64,000 bases of DNA, taken from NCBI RefSeq assembly GCF_017304635.1, contig NZ_JAFKMA010000001.1:1302001-1366000 (forward strand), in the 5' to 3' direction. The translations under genes and the position numbers were made by a program. The stretch's first letter is position 1, and every line of letters starts with the position of its first letter. This document shows, one piece after another, positions 27,739-36,889 of the stretch. Source of the stretch: Sphingomonas sp. Lineage in GTDB: Bacteria; Pseudomonadota; Alphaproteobacteria; Sphingomonadales; Sphingomonadaceae. Under the pieces are notes generated by a model. It was not told the DNA's origin. It saw only the letters and a program-made list of their open reading frames with translations, and did no database searches.

Positions 27739-27743
27739 CTCTT

Positions 27744-28322
27744 TTATCGCTTGCTGAACTGGAAGCTGCGACGCGCCTTGGCGCGGCCGTACTTCTTGCG
27801 TTCGACGGTGCGGCTGTCGCGGGTCAGGAACCCGGCGCGCTTGACCGGCGTGCGCAGCGCCGGCTCGTACTTGGTCAGCGCCTGACTGATGCCATGCTTG
27901 ACCGCGCCGGCCTGGCCCGACAGGCCGCCGCCCTTGACGGTGCAGACGACGTCGTACTGGCCCTCGCGCTCGGTGATGCCGAAAACCTGGTTGATGACAA
28001 GGCGCAGCGTCGGACGCGCGAAATAGATTTCCTGGTCGCGGCCGTTGATCGTGATCTTGCCGGTGCCGGGCTTCAGCCAGACGCGGGCGACCGCATCCTT
28101 GCGGCGACCGGTGGCGTAGGCGCGGCCCTGCGCGTCGATCTCCTGCGCGCGGAGCGGCGCGGTCTCGGTCGGCTCGTCGAGATTGCCGGCCAGGTAATCG
28201 TCGGCGCGCGCATCCGAAGCGGCCTGCGCGGTCTCACCCTGCTGCTGCAGCACGGCGCCCAGGTCGGCCAGCGACTGGCGGCCGTCCGAAGTGCCGGCGT
28301 CGGTATTGTTCGTGTCGGCCAT
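27744..28322 (-). CDS. rpsI: 30S ribosomal protein S9
   Basis: 192 residues. The S9 core starts near residue 65 ([23 protein letters not shown]) and ends in the conserved basic tail [13 protein letters not shown], whose terminal Arg reaches the P-site tRNA in known ribosomes. The N-terminal 60 or so residues are an acidic, low-complexity extension found in sphingomonads and related alphaproteobacteria but not in the E. coli protein (130 residues). It overlaps the rplM stop by one base (TAATG), so the two are translationally coupled. Confidence 0.97.
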   Translation of the reverse strand: MADTNNTDAGTSDGRQSLADLGAVLQQQGETAQAASDARADDYLAGNLDEPTETAPLRAQEIDAQGRAYATGRRKDAVARVWLKPGTGKITINGRDQEIYFARPTLRLVINQVFGITEREGQYDVVCTVKGGGLSGQAGAVKHGISQALTKYEPALRTPVKRAGFLTRDSRTVERKKYGRAKARRSFQFSKR

Positions 28323-28801
28323 TATGCGCCCACCTTGTTCTTGCGGCTCATCGCCGCGATATCGAGGACTTCCGGGTTCTGCGCTTCGTGCGGATGCTCG
28401 GCGCCGGCGAAGATGCGCAGGTTGCGCATCTGCTGGCGGCCCAGCGGACCGCGCGGGATCATGCGCTCGACGGCCTTTTCCAGCACGCGCTCGGGGAAGC
28501 GACCCTCGAGCACCTTGCCCGCGGTGATCCCCTTGATGCCGCCGGCATAACCGGTGTGCTTGTAATAGACCTTGTCGGCCAGCTTCTTGCCGGTGAACTT
28601 GATCTTGTCGGCGTTGATGACGATGACGTTGTCACCGCAATCGACGTGCGGGGTGAAGCTGGTCTTGTGCTTGCCGCGCAGTACGTTGGCGATCACCACT
28701 GCGGCACGGCCGACGACCAGGTCGGTCGCGTCGACGATATGCCACTTCTTTTCCACCTCGTGCGGCTTGGCCGGCTTGGTGGTCTTCATCAGCGCCTTCA
28801 T
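28322..28801 (-). CDS. rplM: 50S ribosomal protein L13
   Basis: 159 residues. Signatures [36 protein letters not shown] and [11 protein letters not shown] identify L13. I set the start at the ATG at 28801 ([10 protein letters not shown]) with AGAAGG about 10 nt upstream; an ATG four codons later (28789) is possible. First gene of the rplM-rpsI pair; the minus-strand leader between here and ctaA (28802-28924) likely carries the promoter. Confidence 0.95.
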   Translation of the reverse strand: MKALMKTTKPAKPHEVEKKWHIVDATDLVVGRAAVVIANVLRGKHKTSFTPHVDCGDNVIVINADKIKFTGKKLADKVYYKHTGYAGGIKGITAGKVLEGRFPERVLEKAVERMIPRGPLGRQQMRNLRIFAGAEHPHEAQNPEVLDIAAMSRKNKVGA

Positions 28802-28924
28802 GGGCTGTTTGACCTTCTCTGTCAGAAAAACAAACGCGCGGCCGGTTACCCAGCCGCGTTCGTGGCGGCGCAATGCTGGTTTCGGCGCGGAAAGTCAAGC
28901 AAACGGCGCGTTTGCTGACGGGTA

Positions 28925-29968
28925 TTATGATACCGGACGGGTTACGGCGCGCCGGCCGGCGGCTTGGACGCCCCACGTCGTCGCCACCACCAGCAGCGCG
29001 CCGACCAACTGGTGCAGCGCGGCGAAGGCGATGTCGACTTCGCTCATCACCGTCGCGATGCCGAGCAGGATCTGGACGCCGACCGCGGCATGGATCGCGA
29101 TCGAGGCGCGGCGGTCGCTGGTCCGCACACGGCGCGCCAGCACCATCAGCGCGGCGAACGCGACCCACGCCCACCAGCGGTGGATGAAGTGAACGATCGC
29201 GGGATCACCGGTCAGCATCGCGCCGATCCCCTCCCCCTGCTGGCTGACCCCGGGGAACAGCGCGCCGTTCATCAGCGGCCAGTCCTTGGCGACCAGCCCG
29301 GCGCGCAGGCCCGCCATCAGCGCGCCGTAGAACAATTGCACCAGTAGCGCCGCCGCCGTCACCGCGCCGACGGTCGTGATCCGCGCCGGCCGCGCCGCCG
29401 GATCGCGCGCCAGATCGCGCAGGTCGAGCGCGGTCCAGATCGCCCCCGCCAGCGTGAACAGCGCCGTCAGCAGATGCGTCGCCAGCCATCCCGGCGCGAC
29501 CTCGGTCCGATGCGTCAGCCCGGAGCGCACCATCAGCCAGCCGAACGTCCCTTGCAGGCAGATCAACGCGAACAGCGCGAACAGCCGCCAGAAATATCCC
29601 TGCGGAATGCGCCGCCGCACTGCGAACCACACGAACGGGATCAGGAACACCATCCCGATGAACCGCCCCAGGAAGCGGTGGAAATACTCCCAGAAGAAAA
29701 TGCCCTTGAACTCGGCCAGGGTCATGCCGGCGTGGATCGCCTGATATTGCGGGATGCGGCGGTAATTGGCGAACTCGGCCTGCCACTGCGCGTCGTTCAG
29801 CGGCGGGACGACGCCGGTCAGCGGCTTCCACTCGGTGATCGACAGCCCCGATTCGGTCAGCCGCGTGATCCCCCCGACCACCACGATCGCGACGATCAGC
29901 GCGGCGACGAGGTAGAGCCAGTTGGCGATGGCGCGGGGGCGGACGGTCGGCATGTAAGGCGAAGACAT
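28925..29968 (-). CDS. ctaA: Heme A synthase (COX15/CtaA)
   Basis: 347 residues with eight predicted transmembrane helices. It converts heme O to heme A for aa3-type cytochrome oxidase. Four conserved heme/substrate histidines are visible in EYFHRFLGR, LATHLLTAL, HFIHRWWAW and ALHQLVGA, and the N-terminal GGITRLTESGLSITEWKPLTG is the family signature. Length is typical of the alphaproteobacterial COX15 branch rather than the shorter Bacillus CtaA. Confidence 0.95.
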   Translation of the reverse strand: MSSPYMPTVRPRAIANWLYLVAALIVAIVVVGGITRLTESGLSITEWKPLTGVVPPLNDAQWQAEFANYRRIPQYQAIHAGMTLAEFKGIFFWEYFHRFLGRFIGMVFLIPFVWFAVRRRIPQGYFWRLFALFALICLQGTFGWLMVRSGLTHRTEVAPGWLATHLLTALFTLAGAIWTALDLRDLARDPAARPARITTVGAVTAAALLVQLFYGALMAGLRAGLVAKDWPLMNGALFPGVSQQGEGIGAMLTGDPAIVHFIHRWWAWVAFAALMVLARRVRTSDRRASIAIHAAVGVQILLGIATVMSEVDIAFAALHQLVGALLVVATTWGVQAAGRRAVTRPVS

Positions 29969-29997
29969 CGCCGGCCCTTATCCGCTCAACCCACTAT

Positions 29998-30103
29998 CGT
30001 CATCCCCGCGAAAGCGGGGACCCATCTCCGGCGCCATCCACCAAAGCACCGGGCGCTCGTGGCGCGACGTCGGGAGATGGATCCCGCTTTCGCGGGGATG
30101 ACG
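29998..30103. repeat. Intergenic inverted-repeat element, CGTCATCCCCGCGAAAGCGGGG family
   Basis: Left arm CGTCATCCCCGCGAAAGCGGG with CCCATCTCC next to it; right arm is its inverted copy GGAGATGG...CGGGGATGACG. Each arm is itself a small hairpin. Fills the gap between the lipoprotein gene and ctaA. A relative lies at 54479-54568. Confidence 0.75.
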
Positions 30104-30130
30104 GTTAGAGGTCGGAGCAGGGCGCCTGGA

Positions 30131-30541
30131 TCACTTCGCGACGGCGCGGGCGAACTGGCCGTCGCCTTGCGGCGCGGCGACGATGTCGCGGGTGGTGCCG
30201 CCCTTGTCGACGATCTTGGTGTCGGGATCGCCCGCATCTGACCGCACGCCGGGGCTCGCCGAATCGCCGCCGGCCTGATCGAGCGTCGAGCGTTCCGCGC
30301 CACTACGCGGGGCCGAGCCGCCGAACAGCGCGTCGAGCGCCTGCGCCGACGGATTGTTGTCCTGCGGCCGGGCGACGCCGGGCTGCGGCGGCTGCAACGA
30401 GAAGTCGGGCGGCACCACCAGCGGCTGCGCGCGCGCGACCGAATATTCGTCGGGGCGCGCACGGTCGTAACCGCGATGGCCGCAGCCGGCGAGCAACAGG
30501 GCAACGCCGGCAACGGCGACGATCGGCACAACCTTACGCAT
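30131..30541 (-). CDS. DUF3035 lipoprotein
   Basis: 136 residues. A lipoprotein signal (MRKVVPIVAVAGVALLLAGC) gives a lipidated Cys after cleavage; the mature part is Pro/Gln-rich and disordered (RARPDEYSVARAQPLVVPPDF is the conserved DUF3035 start). Overlaps lspA by 8 bp. Genes of this family regularly follow lspA in alphaproteobacteria; no activity is known. Confidence 0.85.
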   Translation of the reverse strand: MRKVVPIVAVAGVALLLAGCGHRGYDRARPDEYSVARAQPLVVPPDFSLQPPQPGVARPQDNNPSAQALDALFGGSAPRSGAERSTLDQAGGDSASPGVRSDAGDPDTKIVDKGGTTRDIVAAPQGDGQFARAVAK

Positions 30542-31049
30542 CGGAAATCTCCACATCAGCTCGCGTGTCTCGCGGTTTCTCGCGCGTTAGCAGAGCGCGC
30601 GCGAGCAGGACGAGCACACCTATCGTAATCGCCGCATCGGCAAGATTGAAGTTCAAAAACGGCTCCCACGTGCCGAAGTGCAGATTGGCATAATCCTGCA
30701 CGTAGCCGAGCCGCACGCGGTCGAGGATGTTGCCGAGCGCGCCGCCCGCGATCATCCCCAGCGCGACCTGGTCGGCGCGGGCGGTCTCGCGCCACATCCA
30801 CACCACCACCGCGACCGCGATCGCCCCGGTCAGCGCGATCAGCACCCACGCCTTGTCCGGCCCCATTTGCAGGAAACCGAGCGAGACGCCGTGATTGTGG
30901 ACGTTGCGCAGCAGGAAGAACGACGTGACCTCGCGCTCCATGCCCTCCTCGGTCAGCCCCCACGGCCCGACCACCAGCCGCTTGACCAGCTGGTCGAGCA
31001 CGAAAAAGACCGCCGCGCTGGCGAGGCCGATGACGGGAACCCGCGCCAT
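30534..31049 (-). CDS. lspA: Lipoprotein signal peptidase (signal peptidase II)
   Basis: 171 residues, four transmembrane helices. The aspartyl protease pair is in GNILDRVRLG and FNLADAAITIG, and the N-terminal DQLVKRLV and RNVHNHGVSLGFL are conserved. It cleaves prolipoproteins in the inner membrane. The ATG shares one base with the ileS stop (TGATG), so I take 31049 as the start and not an earlier in-frame codon. Confidence 0.96.
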   Translation of the reverse strand: MARVPVIGLASAAVFFVLDQLVKRLVVGPWGLTEEGMEREVTSFFLLRNVHNHGVSLGFLQMGPDKAWVLIALTGAIAVAVVVWMWRETARADQVALGMIAGGALGNILDRVRLGYVQDYANLHFGTWEPFLNFNLADAAITIGVLVLLARALLTREKPRDTRADVEISDA

Positions 31050-33907
31050 CACGCCACCACCGCCGCGCAGCGATCGCACAGCGCACCGTCCTCGGTCACC
31101 TCGGGCAAGTGCCGCCAGCAGCGGCCGCATTTGTGGAACGCCGTGCGCGTGACGCCGAGTTCACCCTTGCTCACCTTGGCGACGATGAACGTCTCGGCCA
31201 GCGCGGCGGCGTCGGCGGGCAGATCGGGGACGGTCACTTCCGCCTCCAGACTCGACTTCACGACCTTCTCCCGGCGCAGCGGCTCGATCGCCTCGGTCAC
31301 GGTGCCGCGCAGGCGCCGGATGTCCTCCCAGTTGGTCGCGTTCGGCATGTCGCCCGGCAACGCAGGCAGTTCGGGCCATTCGAGCAGATGCACCGACCCT
31401 TGCGCATCGGGATAGCGCGTCTGCCACACTTCCTCCGCCGTGAAGCACAGGATCGGCGCGGCGTAGCGGACCAGCGCGTGAAACAACGTGTCGAGCACCG
31501 TCCGGTACGCGCGCCGCTTCGGGTCGCCGGGCGCATCACAATACAGGCAGTCCTTACGGATATCGAAGAAGAATGCCGACAGATCGTCCTGCGCGAAATC
31601 GGTCAGCGCGCGGATGTAGCGGTTGAACTCGAACGCCTGCACCGCCGCCTTCAGCTCGCCGTCGAGCTGCCCGAGCAGATGCAGGACATAGCGTTCGAGC
31701 GCCGGCATCTCGGCCACCGCGACGCGCTCACGCTCGTCGAACCCGTCGAGCGCGCCGAGCAGGTAGCGGAACGTGTTGCGCAGCTTGCGATACGCGTCGC
31801 TCGCCGTGCCCAGCACTTCCTTGCCGATCCGCACGTCGTCGAAATAATCGGTCGAGGCGACCCACATGCGCAGGATGTCGGCTCCGCTCTCGCCGATCAC
31901 CTTCAGCGGATCGACCACGTTGCCGAGCGATTTCGACATCTTGCGCCCGTTGCCGTCGAGCGCAAAACCGTGGGTCAGGACGGCGTCATACGGCGCGCGC
32001 CCGCGCGTCCCGCAGCTTTCGAGCAAGGACGACTGGAACCAGCCGCGATGCTGGTCCGACCCTTCGAGATAGAGGTCGGCGCGCACGCCCTCGCCATACC
32101 GCGCCTCGACGGTGAACACGTGAGTCGAGCCCGAATCGAACCACACGTCGAGGATGTCGTTCTGCGGCTCGTAATCGGCGAGGGCGTAATCGGGGCCGAG
32201 CAATGCCTGATGATCCGCGGTGAACCACGCATCCGCCCCGCCCGCGGCGAACGCTGCGACGATGCGCTCGTTCACGGCTGGGTCGTTGAGATACTGGCCC
32301 GTCGCCTTGTTGACGTACAGCGCGATCGGCACGCCCCAGGCGCGCTGGCGCGAGATCACCCAGTCGGGACGCCCGTCGACCATCGACCGGATGCGGTTCT
32401 GCGACCGCTCCGGCACCCATCGCGTCCGCTCGATCGCATCGAGCGCGAGTTCACGGAGCGTCGGGCCGTTGCCCTGGCCGTGGCCGAGCGGCGACGGATT
32501 GAGGCCGGCGGGATCGATCGACGGCAATTCCACCGCGACCGCCGCCTCCACTGGCGTCTGCGTCTGATCCATCGGGATGAACCATTGCGGCGTCGCGCGC
32601 TGGATCACCTTCGCCTTGGAGCGCCACGAATGCGGGTAGCTGTGCGCGAAATCGTCCGAGGCCGCGAGCAACGCCCCCGCCGCGCGCAAGTCGCTGCAGA
32701 TCGGCCCGTCGGACGCGACGAACTTCTTGTTGATGACGCTCCCCTGCCCGCCGAGCCACGGCCAGTCGGGCCGATAGAACCCCGCGCCGTCGACCGCGAA
32801 CACCGGGTCGATCCCGTGCGCCTTGCACAACAGGAAGTCGTCCTCGCCATGATCGGGCGCCATGTGGACGAGGCCCGTGCCCTGATCGGTCGTGACGAAA
32901 TCGCCGGGCAGGAACGGACGCGGCTTGGCGAAGAACCCGCCGAGGTGGTGCATCTGGTGGCGGGCGACGGCGCCGGCAAGTTGGGAGCCTTTGTAAGTCT
33001 CGCCTTCATAGCAAGCGAGGCCCGTTCGCCGCGAAAACGCTTCAACCAAATCAGCCGCCACTAGAAAAAGTGACTTGTAATCCGGCATATCGACCCGGAC
33101 GTATTCGATGTCCGGACCGTAGGCCAAAGCCTGATTGACCGGGATCGTCCACGGCGTCGTTGTCCAAATGACTGCGCGCGTTCCAACCAGCTCCGGCGCG
33201 TTGGGCGCCTCCATGATCTCGAACGCGACGTCGATCTGCGTCGACACGACGTCCTCATATTCGACCTCGGCCTCGGCCAGCGCGGTCTTCTCGACCGGGC
33301 TCCACATCACCGGCTTGGCGCCGCGATAGAGCTGGCCGCTTTCGGCGAACTTGAGCAATTCGCCGACGATCGCCGCCTCGGCATCGAACTTCATCGTCAA
33401 ATACGGGTCGTCCCAGTCGCCCATCACGCCGAGCCGCTTGAACTGCTCGCGCTGCACGGCGACCCACTTCTCGGCATAGGCGCGGCATTCGGCGCGGAAC
33501 TGCTGGACCGGTACGTCGTCCTTGTTCAGCTTCTTCGCGCGATAGGCTTCCTCGACCTTCCACTCGATCGGCAGGCCGTGGCAGTCCCAGCCGGGCACGT
33601 AGGGCGCATCCTTGCCGAGCAGCGACTGGCTGCGGACGACGATGTCCTTCAGCACCTTGTTCATCGCATGGCCCATATGGATGTCGCCATTGGCGTAGGG
33701 GGGGCCGTCGTGGAGGATGAAGCGCTCGCGCCCGGCACGCTGCGACCGCAGCTTGCCGTACAGGTCCATCGCCTCCCACCGCGCCAGGATCGCCGGTTCC
33801 TTCGCGGCGAGCCCGGCCTTCATCGGGAAATCGGTCGTCGGCAGGAAGACGGTGTCGCGCCAATCCTGCTTAGGGGTGTCGGCGGGCGGCGTAGTGGCGT
33901 CGGTCAT
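31049..33907 (-). CDS. ileS: Isoleucyl-tRNA synthetase
   Basis: 952 residues. Class I signatures are HMGH (HDGPPYANGDIHMGH) and KMSKS (GRKMSKSLGN); the editing domain sits between them. A C-terminal zinc site is visible as FHKCGRCW and LCDRCAAVV. Charging of tRNA-Ile makes it essential. It is followed directly by lspA and DUF3035, a widely conserved order. An 18-bp perfect palindrome stands just upstream of the start. Confidence 0.98.
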   Translation of the reverse strand: MTDATTPPADTPKQDWRDTVFLPTTDFPMKAGLAAKEPAILARWEAMDLYGKLRSQRAGRERFILHDGPPYANGDIHMGHAMNKVLKDIVVRSQSLLGKDAPYVPGWDCHGLPIEWKVEEAYRAKKLNKDDVPVQQFRAECRAYAEKWVAVQREQFKRLGVMGDWDDPYLTMKFDAEAAIVGELLKFAESGQLYRGAKPVMWSPVEKTALAEAEVEYEDVVSTQIDVAFEIMEAPNAPELVGTRAVIWTTTPWTIPVNQALAYGPDIEYVRVDMPDYKSLFLVAADLVEAFSRRTGLACYEGETYKGSQLAGAVARHQMHHLGGFFAKPRPFLPGDFVTTDQGTGLVHMAPDHGEDDFLLCKAHGIDPVFAVDGAGFYRPDWPWLGGQGSVINKKFVASDGPICSDLRAAGALLAASDDFAHSYPHSWRSKAKVIQRATPQWFIPMDQTQTPVEAAVAVELPSIDPAGLNPSPLGHGQGNGPTLRELALDAIERTRWVPERSQNRIRSMVDGRPDWVISRQRAWGVPIALYVNKATGQYLNDPAVNERIVAAFAAGGADAWFTADHQALLGPDYALADYEPQNDILDVWFDSGSTHVFTVEARYGEGVRADLYLEGSDQHRGWFQSSLLESCGTRGRAPYDAVLTHGFALDGNGRKMSKSLGNVVDPLKVIGESGADILRMWVASTDYFDDVRIGKEVLGTASDAYRKLRNTFRYLLGALDGFDERERVAVAEMPALERYVLHLLGQLDGELKAAVQAFEFNRYIRALTDFAQDDLSAFFFDIRKDCLYCDAPGDPKRRAYRTVLDTLFHALVRYAAPILCFTAEEVWQTRYPDAQGSVHLLEWPELPALPGDMPNATNWEDIRRLRGTVTEAIEPLRREKVVKSSLEAEVTVPDLPADAAALAETFIVAKVSKGELGVTRTAFHKCGRCWRHLPEVTEDGALCDRCAAVVA

Positions 33908-33925
33908 AGGTGCGGCGGCGTGTAG

Positions 33926-33943
33926 CGTGGGAAATTTCCCACG
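33926..33943. promoter_or_regulatory. 18-bp perfect palindrome upstream of ileS
   Basis: CGTGGGAAATTTCCCACG, symmetrical over its full length, 18 bp upstream of the ileS ATG. Position suggests an operator or a leader hairpin. No known regulator recognised. Confidence 0.4.
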
Positions 33944-33956
33944 TCATCTCCTCCTT

Positions 33957-34034
33957 CGTCATGCCGGACTTGATCCGGCATCCCGCTTCTTTCGTTGCGA
34001 CCAAGCGGGATCCCGGCTCAAGGCCGGGGTGACG
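33957..34034. repeat. Intergenic inverted-repeat element, CGTCATGCCGG family
   Basis: CGTCATGCCGGACTTGATCC...GGCATCCCG at the left and CGGGATCCCGGCTC...CCGGGGTGACG at the right form an inverted pair. The left arm is the TGCC/GGCA type and the right arm the CCCGG/CCGGG type, a mixed element. Confidence 0.65.
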
Positions 34035-34048
34035 GTCAGTCTTCGCGG

Positions 34049-34168
34049 GCGTTTTCCTACATGTCGATACCTTGCTAGACGGCCGACGCTCTTTCACATC
34101 GTCGTCTCTCGCCGGTCGCGACGTCAACCACGAGAAACCGCTACCCCCGTCAAGTTTGTCAATTTTGG
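34049..34168 (-). repeat. Dispersed TTGACAAACTTGACGGGG element, copy A
   Basis: On the minus strand: CCAAAATTGACAAACTTGAC then GGGGGTAGCGG, GACGTCGCG (34117-34125), CGATG-GAAA-AGCGT words and ATGTAGGAAAACGC. The same words in the same order occur at 52360-52474, except that the 14-base end word is inverted there. No coding frame. The minus-strand core points toward ileS and contains a TTGACA that could be a -35 box. Confidence 0.5.
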
Positions 34169-34189
34169 ACGCCAATGTTGGACAAGAGT

Positions 34190-35116
34190 CTAGGCCGCCA
34201 ACCGCCGCCGCACCTCCTCGACATCCCGCGCCATCTGCGCCTTGAGCGACTCCAGCCCGTCGAACTTCGCCTCCGGCCGGATGAAATCGATCAGCTCGAC
34301 CGCGATTTCCCGGCCGTACAGGTCGCCTGAGAAATCGAGGAAATAGGGCTCGAGCAATTCCTTCGGCGGATCGAAGGTCGGCCGCACGCCCAGATTGGCG
34401 GCACCGTCGAGCACCGTCCTGTCCTCCAGCCGTCCGCGCACCGCGTAGATCCCGAATTTCGGTCGCAGGTAATTCGCAAGATCGAGGTTGGCGGTCGGAA
34501 AGCCCAGCGTCCGCCCGACCTTGTCGCCATGCTGGACTACACCTGCGATCGTGTAGGGCCGCGTCAGCAGCCGCGCCGCTTCGCGCGGGTCGCCGTCGCG
34601 GAGTGCCGCGCGGATGCGGGTCGACGACACCGTGGCGCCATCCAGCATCACCGGCGCGATCGTATCGACCGAAAATCCCTGAGTTTTGCCGAGCGTACGC
34701 AGTTGCGCGGTGTCGCCGCTACGCCCTTTGCCGAACGTGAAGTCCTCGCCGGTCACGACGCCCGCCGCCCCCAGCGCGCCGACCAGCCGCTCGGTCACGA
34801 ACGTCTCCGCCGACAGCGCGGCGAGCTCGGCATCGAACCGGAAGACGTAGGTCGCATCCACCCCGGCGGCGGCGAACAGCGCAGCCCGCTGCTCGATCGT
34901 GGTCAGCCGGAACCGGGGGCTGTCGGGCCGGAAATAGCGCATCGGATGCGGGTCGAACGTCGCCACGATCGCTGGTCGTCCAGCCGCCCGCGCCCGCTCC
35001 ACCGCGCGACCGACGACCGCCTGATGCCCCAGATGAAACCCGTCGAAATTGCCGAGCGCGACATAGCCGCCGCGCAGATGCTCGGGCAGGGATCGGTCGC
35101 TCGGGATGCATTCCAT
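34190..35116 (-). CDS. ribF: Bifunctional riboflavin kinase / FAD synthetase
   Basis: 308 residues. The N-terminal adenylyltransferase has ALGNFDGFHLGHQAVV (the HIGH-like site), and STRIRAAL closes it; the C-terminal riboflavin kinase has GFPTANL and YAVRG. It makes FMN and then FAD. I chose the ATG at 35116; a TTG overlapping the folA stop would add 12 residues. Supplies the FAD used by PutA and the two halogenase-like proteins in this window. Between folA and ileS on the minus strand. Confidence 0.95.
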   Translation of the reverse strand: MECIPSDRSLPEHLRGGYVALGNFDGFHLGHQAVVGRAVERARAAGRPAIVATFDPHPMRYFRPDSPRFRLTTIEQRAALFAAAGVDATYVFRFDAELAALSAETFVTERLVGALGAAGVVTGEDFTFGKGRSGDTAQLRTLGKTQGFSVDTIAPVMLDGATVSSTRIRAALRDGDPREAARLLTRPYTIAGVVQHGDKVGRTLGFPTANLDLANYLRPKFGIYAVRGRLEDRTVLDGAANLGVRPTFDPPKELLEPYFLDFSGDLYGREIAVELIDFIRPEAKFDGLESLKAQMARDVEEVRRRLAA

Positions 35117-35148
35117 CGTCGCGCCTGTAGGGGGGCGGTCGCGCCGAC

Positions 35149-35616
35149 TCAATCGCGTTCGAGGCCGACGAAGCTGTAGGCCGGGCGGTCACCTTCGGCT
35201 GGATGGTCCTCGCGCGCCACCTCGCGCCAGCCGGCGAAGGGCGGTACACTGACGTCGCCCTTGGCTTCGACATGGACTTCGGTCAGCTCGATCCGGTCGG
35301 CGAGCGGTTCGAACAGCGCGAACACCTCCGCCCCGCCGATCACCATCGCGTCCTCGCCCGCCAGTGCCAGCGCCGCGTCCGGCGTCGCCGCCGTCTCCGC
35401 GCCCTCCGCCCGCCACGTCATGTCACGCGTCAGCACGATGTGCCGTCGCCCGGGGAGCGGTGCCGGAAAGCTCTCGAACGTCTTGCGGCCCATGACCATC
35501 GGCTTGCCCACGGTCAGCGCCTTGAACCGCTTGAGGTCGGCCGGCAGGTGCCACGGCAACCCCCCGTCGCGCCCGATCACGCCGTTGTCGGCGCGGGCCA
35601 GGATCAGCGTTATCAC
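35149..35616 (-). CDS. folA: Dihydrofolate reductase
   Basis: 155 residues. Folate and NADPH motifs: [21 protein letters not shown], the catalytic Asp/Trp region [15 protein letters not shown] and [11 protein letters not shown]. It regenerates tetrahydrofolate after thymidylate synthesis; the ThyA gene upstream overlaps it by 4 bp. Starts ATG, length typical. Confidence 0.96.
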   Translation of the reverse strand: MITLILARADNGVIGRDGGLPWHLPADLKRFKALTVGKPMVMGRKTFESFPAPLPGRRHIVLTRDMTWRAEGAETAATPDAALALAGEDAMVIGGAEVFALFEPLADRIELTEVHVEAKGDVSVPPFAGWREVAREDHPAEGDRPAYSFVGLERD

Positions 35617-36407
35617 ACCGCCACCGGCGCCTTGATATGCGCCTGCGCCTCGTACCCGACGAGACGGAAATCCTCATACTCGTACTGATCGATCGACGGC
35701 GGCTTGCGCAGGATTTCGAGCCTGGGCAGCGAGCCCGGCTCGCGCCCCAGTTGCTCGCGCGCCTGCTCCAGATGGTTCGCATACAGGTGGCAATCCCCCC
35801 CGGTCCACACGAACTCGCCGACTTCCAGCCCCGCCTGCTGCGCCAGCATGTGGGTCAGCAGCGCGTAGCTCGCGATGTTGAACGGCACGCCCAGGAAGAT
35901 GTCGGCCGAGCGCTGGTAGAGTTGCAGCGACAGCTTGCCGTTCGCGACATAGCATTGGAACAGGCAATGGCACGGCGCCAGCGCCATCGCGTGGAGCTCG
36001 CCGGGGTTCCACGCGCTCACCACCATGCGGCGGCTGGCCGGGTTGACCTTCAGCGTTTCGATCAATTCGGCGATCTGGTCGACATGCCCGCCCTCCGCCG
36101 TCGCCCAGTCGCGCCATTGCTTGCCGTAGACCGGGCCGAGATCACCATTCTCGTCGGCCCATTCGTCCCATATGCTGACCTTGCGATCGCGCAGCCACCG
36201 CACGTTGGTGTCACCACGCAGGAACCACAGCAATTCGACGATGATCGAGCGCAGGTGCAGCTTCTTGGTCGTCAGCACGGGGAAACCGGCGGCGAGGTCG
36301 AACCGCATCTGGTGACCGAAGACGCTGCGCGTGCCGGTGCCGGTCCTGTCCATCTGTTCGGCGCCGTGGTCGAGCGCGCGCTGCATCAGGTCGAGATATT
36401 GCCGCAT
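35613..36407 (-). CDS. thyA: Thymidylate synthase
   Basis: 264 residues, the same length as the E. coli enzyme. Catalytic Cys in [41 protein letters not shown] and YEDFRLVGY follow in the expected order. Makes dTMP from dUMP using methylene-tetrahydrofolate, with FolA recycling the folate. First gene of the thyA-folA-ribF-ileS run. Confidence 0.97.
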   Translation of the reverse strand: MRQYLDLMQRALDHGAEQMDRTGTGTRSVFGHQMRFDLAAGFPVLTTKKLHLRSIIVELLWFLRGDTNVRWLRDRKVSIWDEWADENGDLGPVYGKQWRDWATAEGGHVDQIAELIETLKVNPASRRMVVSAWNPGELHAMALAPCHCLFQCYVANGKLSLQLYQRSADIFLGVPFNIASYALLTHMLAQQAGLEVGEFVWTGGDCHLYANHLEQAREQLGREPGSLPRLEILRKPPSIDQYEYEDFRLVGYEAQAHIKAPVAV

Positions 36408-36502
36408 GTGCCGGGCTTAGCGCGGCGTGCCGAGCACGCCAAGCTCGCCAAAACGGAGGCATTGCCGCTGGGCGATCGCACACGCCGCCAGCACAGCGGC
36501 AC

Positions 36503-36889
36503 ATGCCGCCCGCCGCCTCTTCATCCCGCGATCTGCAATGGGCGCTCGACCTGTTCGCCCCCCTCGCCCGGCGGTCGTCGGAGGCGGCGGCGTTCGTCTA
36601 TCTTGATCCGAAATGGAGGATGGTCGGCATGCGCCACAGCGCGTCGCGGGACGCCGATTCGATCACCGTCGCGATCCGCACCGTCATGCGCGACGCGTTA
36701 TCCTACGATGCCCATTTCCTGGTGATGGCGCACAATCACCCGAGCGGCGACGCGACGCCGAGCCGCGACGACATCCTGTTCACCCGCCGCCTCGCCCGCG
36801 TGCTCGACGCGATCGGCGTGACCTTAGTCGATCACCTGATCGTCAGCGCGAATGCGACGTCGTCGTTCCGGCAGGCGGGGCTGTTGTAG
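36503..36889 (+). CDS. Short RadC-like JAB-domain protein
   Basis: 128 residues. The JAB metal site is HNHPSGDATPSRDD (His-x-His, Ser-Gly, final Asp) with FLVMA just before; VDHLIVSA closes the domain as in RadC. It lacks the N-terminal helix-hairpin-helix part of full RadC (about 220 residues). Its last 47 bases overlap, antisense, the end of the methyltransferase gene. Despite the RadC name the role of this family is not established. Ribosome site is weak, so the start is less certain. Confidence 0.78.
   Translation: MPPAASSSRDLQWALDLFAPLARRSSEAAAFVYLDPKWRMVGMRHSASRDADSITVAIRTVMRDALSYDAHFLVMAHNHPSGDATPSRDDILFTRRLARVLDAIGVTLVDHLIVSANATSSFRQAGLL

Larger units (their letters stand above)
27397..27743. 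other. Intergenic region between rpsI and a secreted protein gene
   Basis: 347 bases without a gene. The half nearest the secreted protein probably carries its promoter; no clear -35/-10 pair was seen. The half nearest rpsI holds a terminator hairpin (27607-27638) and three further perfect hairpins (27653-27738). Confidence 0.6.

Noticed and set aside
33908-34189. T-box leader for ileS
   Set aside because: No specifier loop, T-box sequence or antiterminator seen, and the mechanism is not expected in this class.
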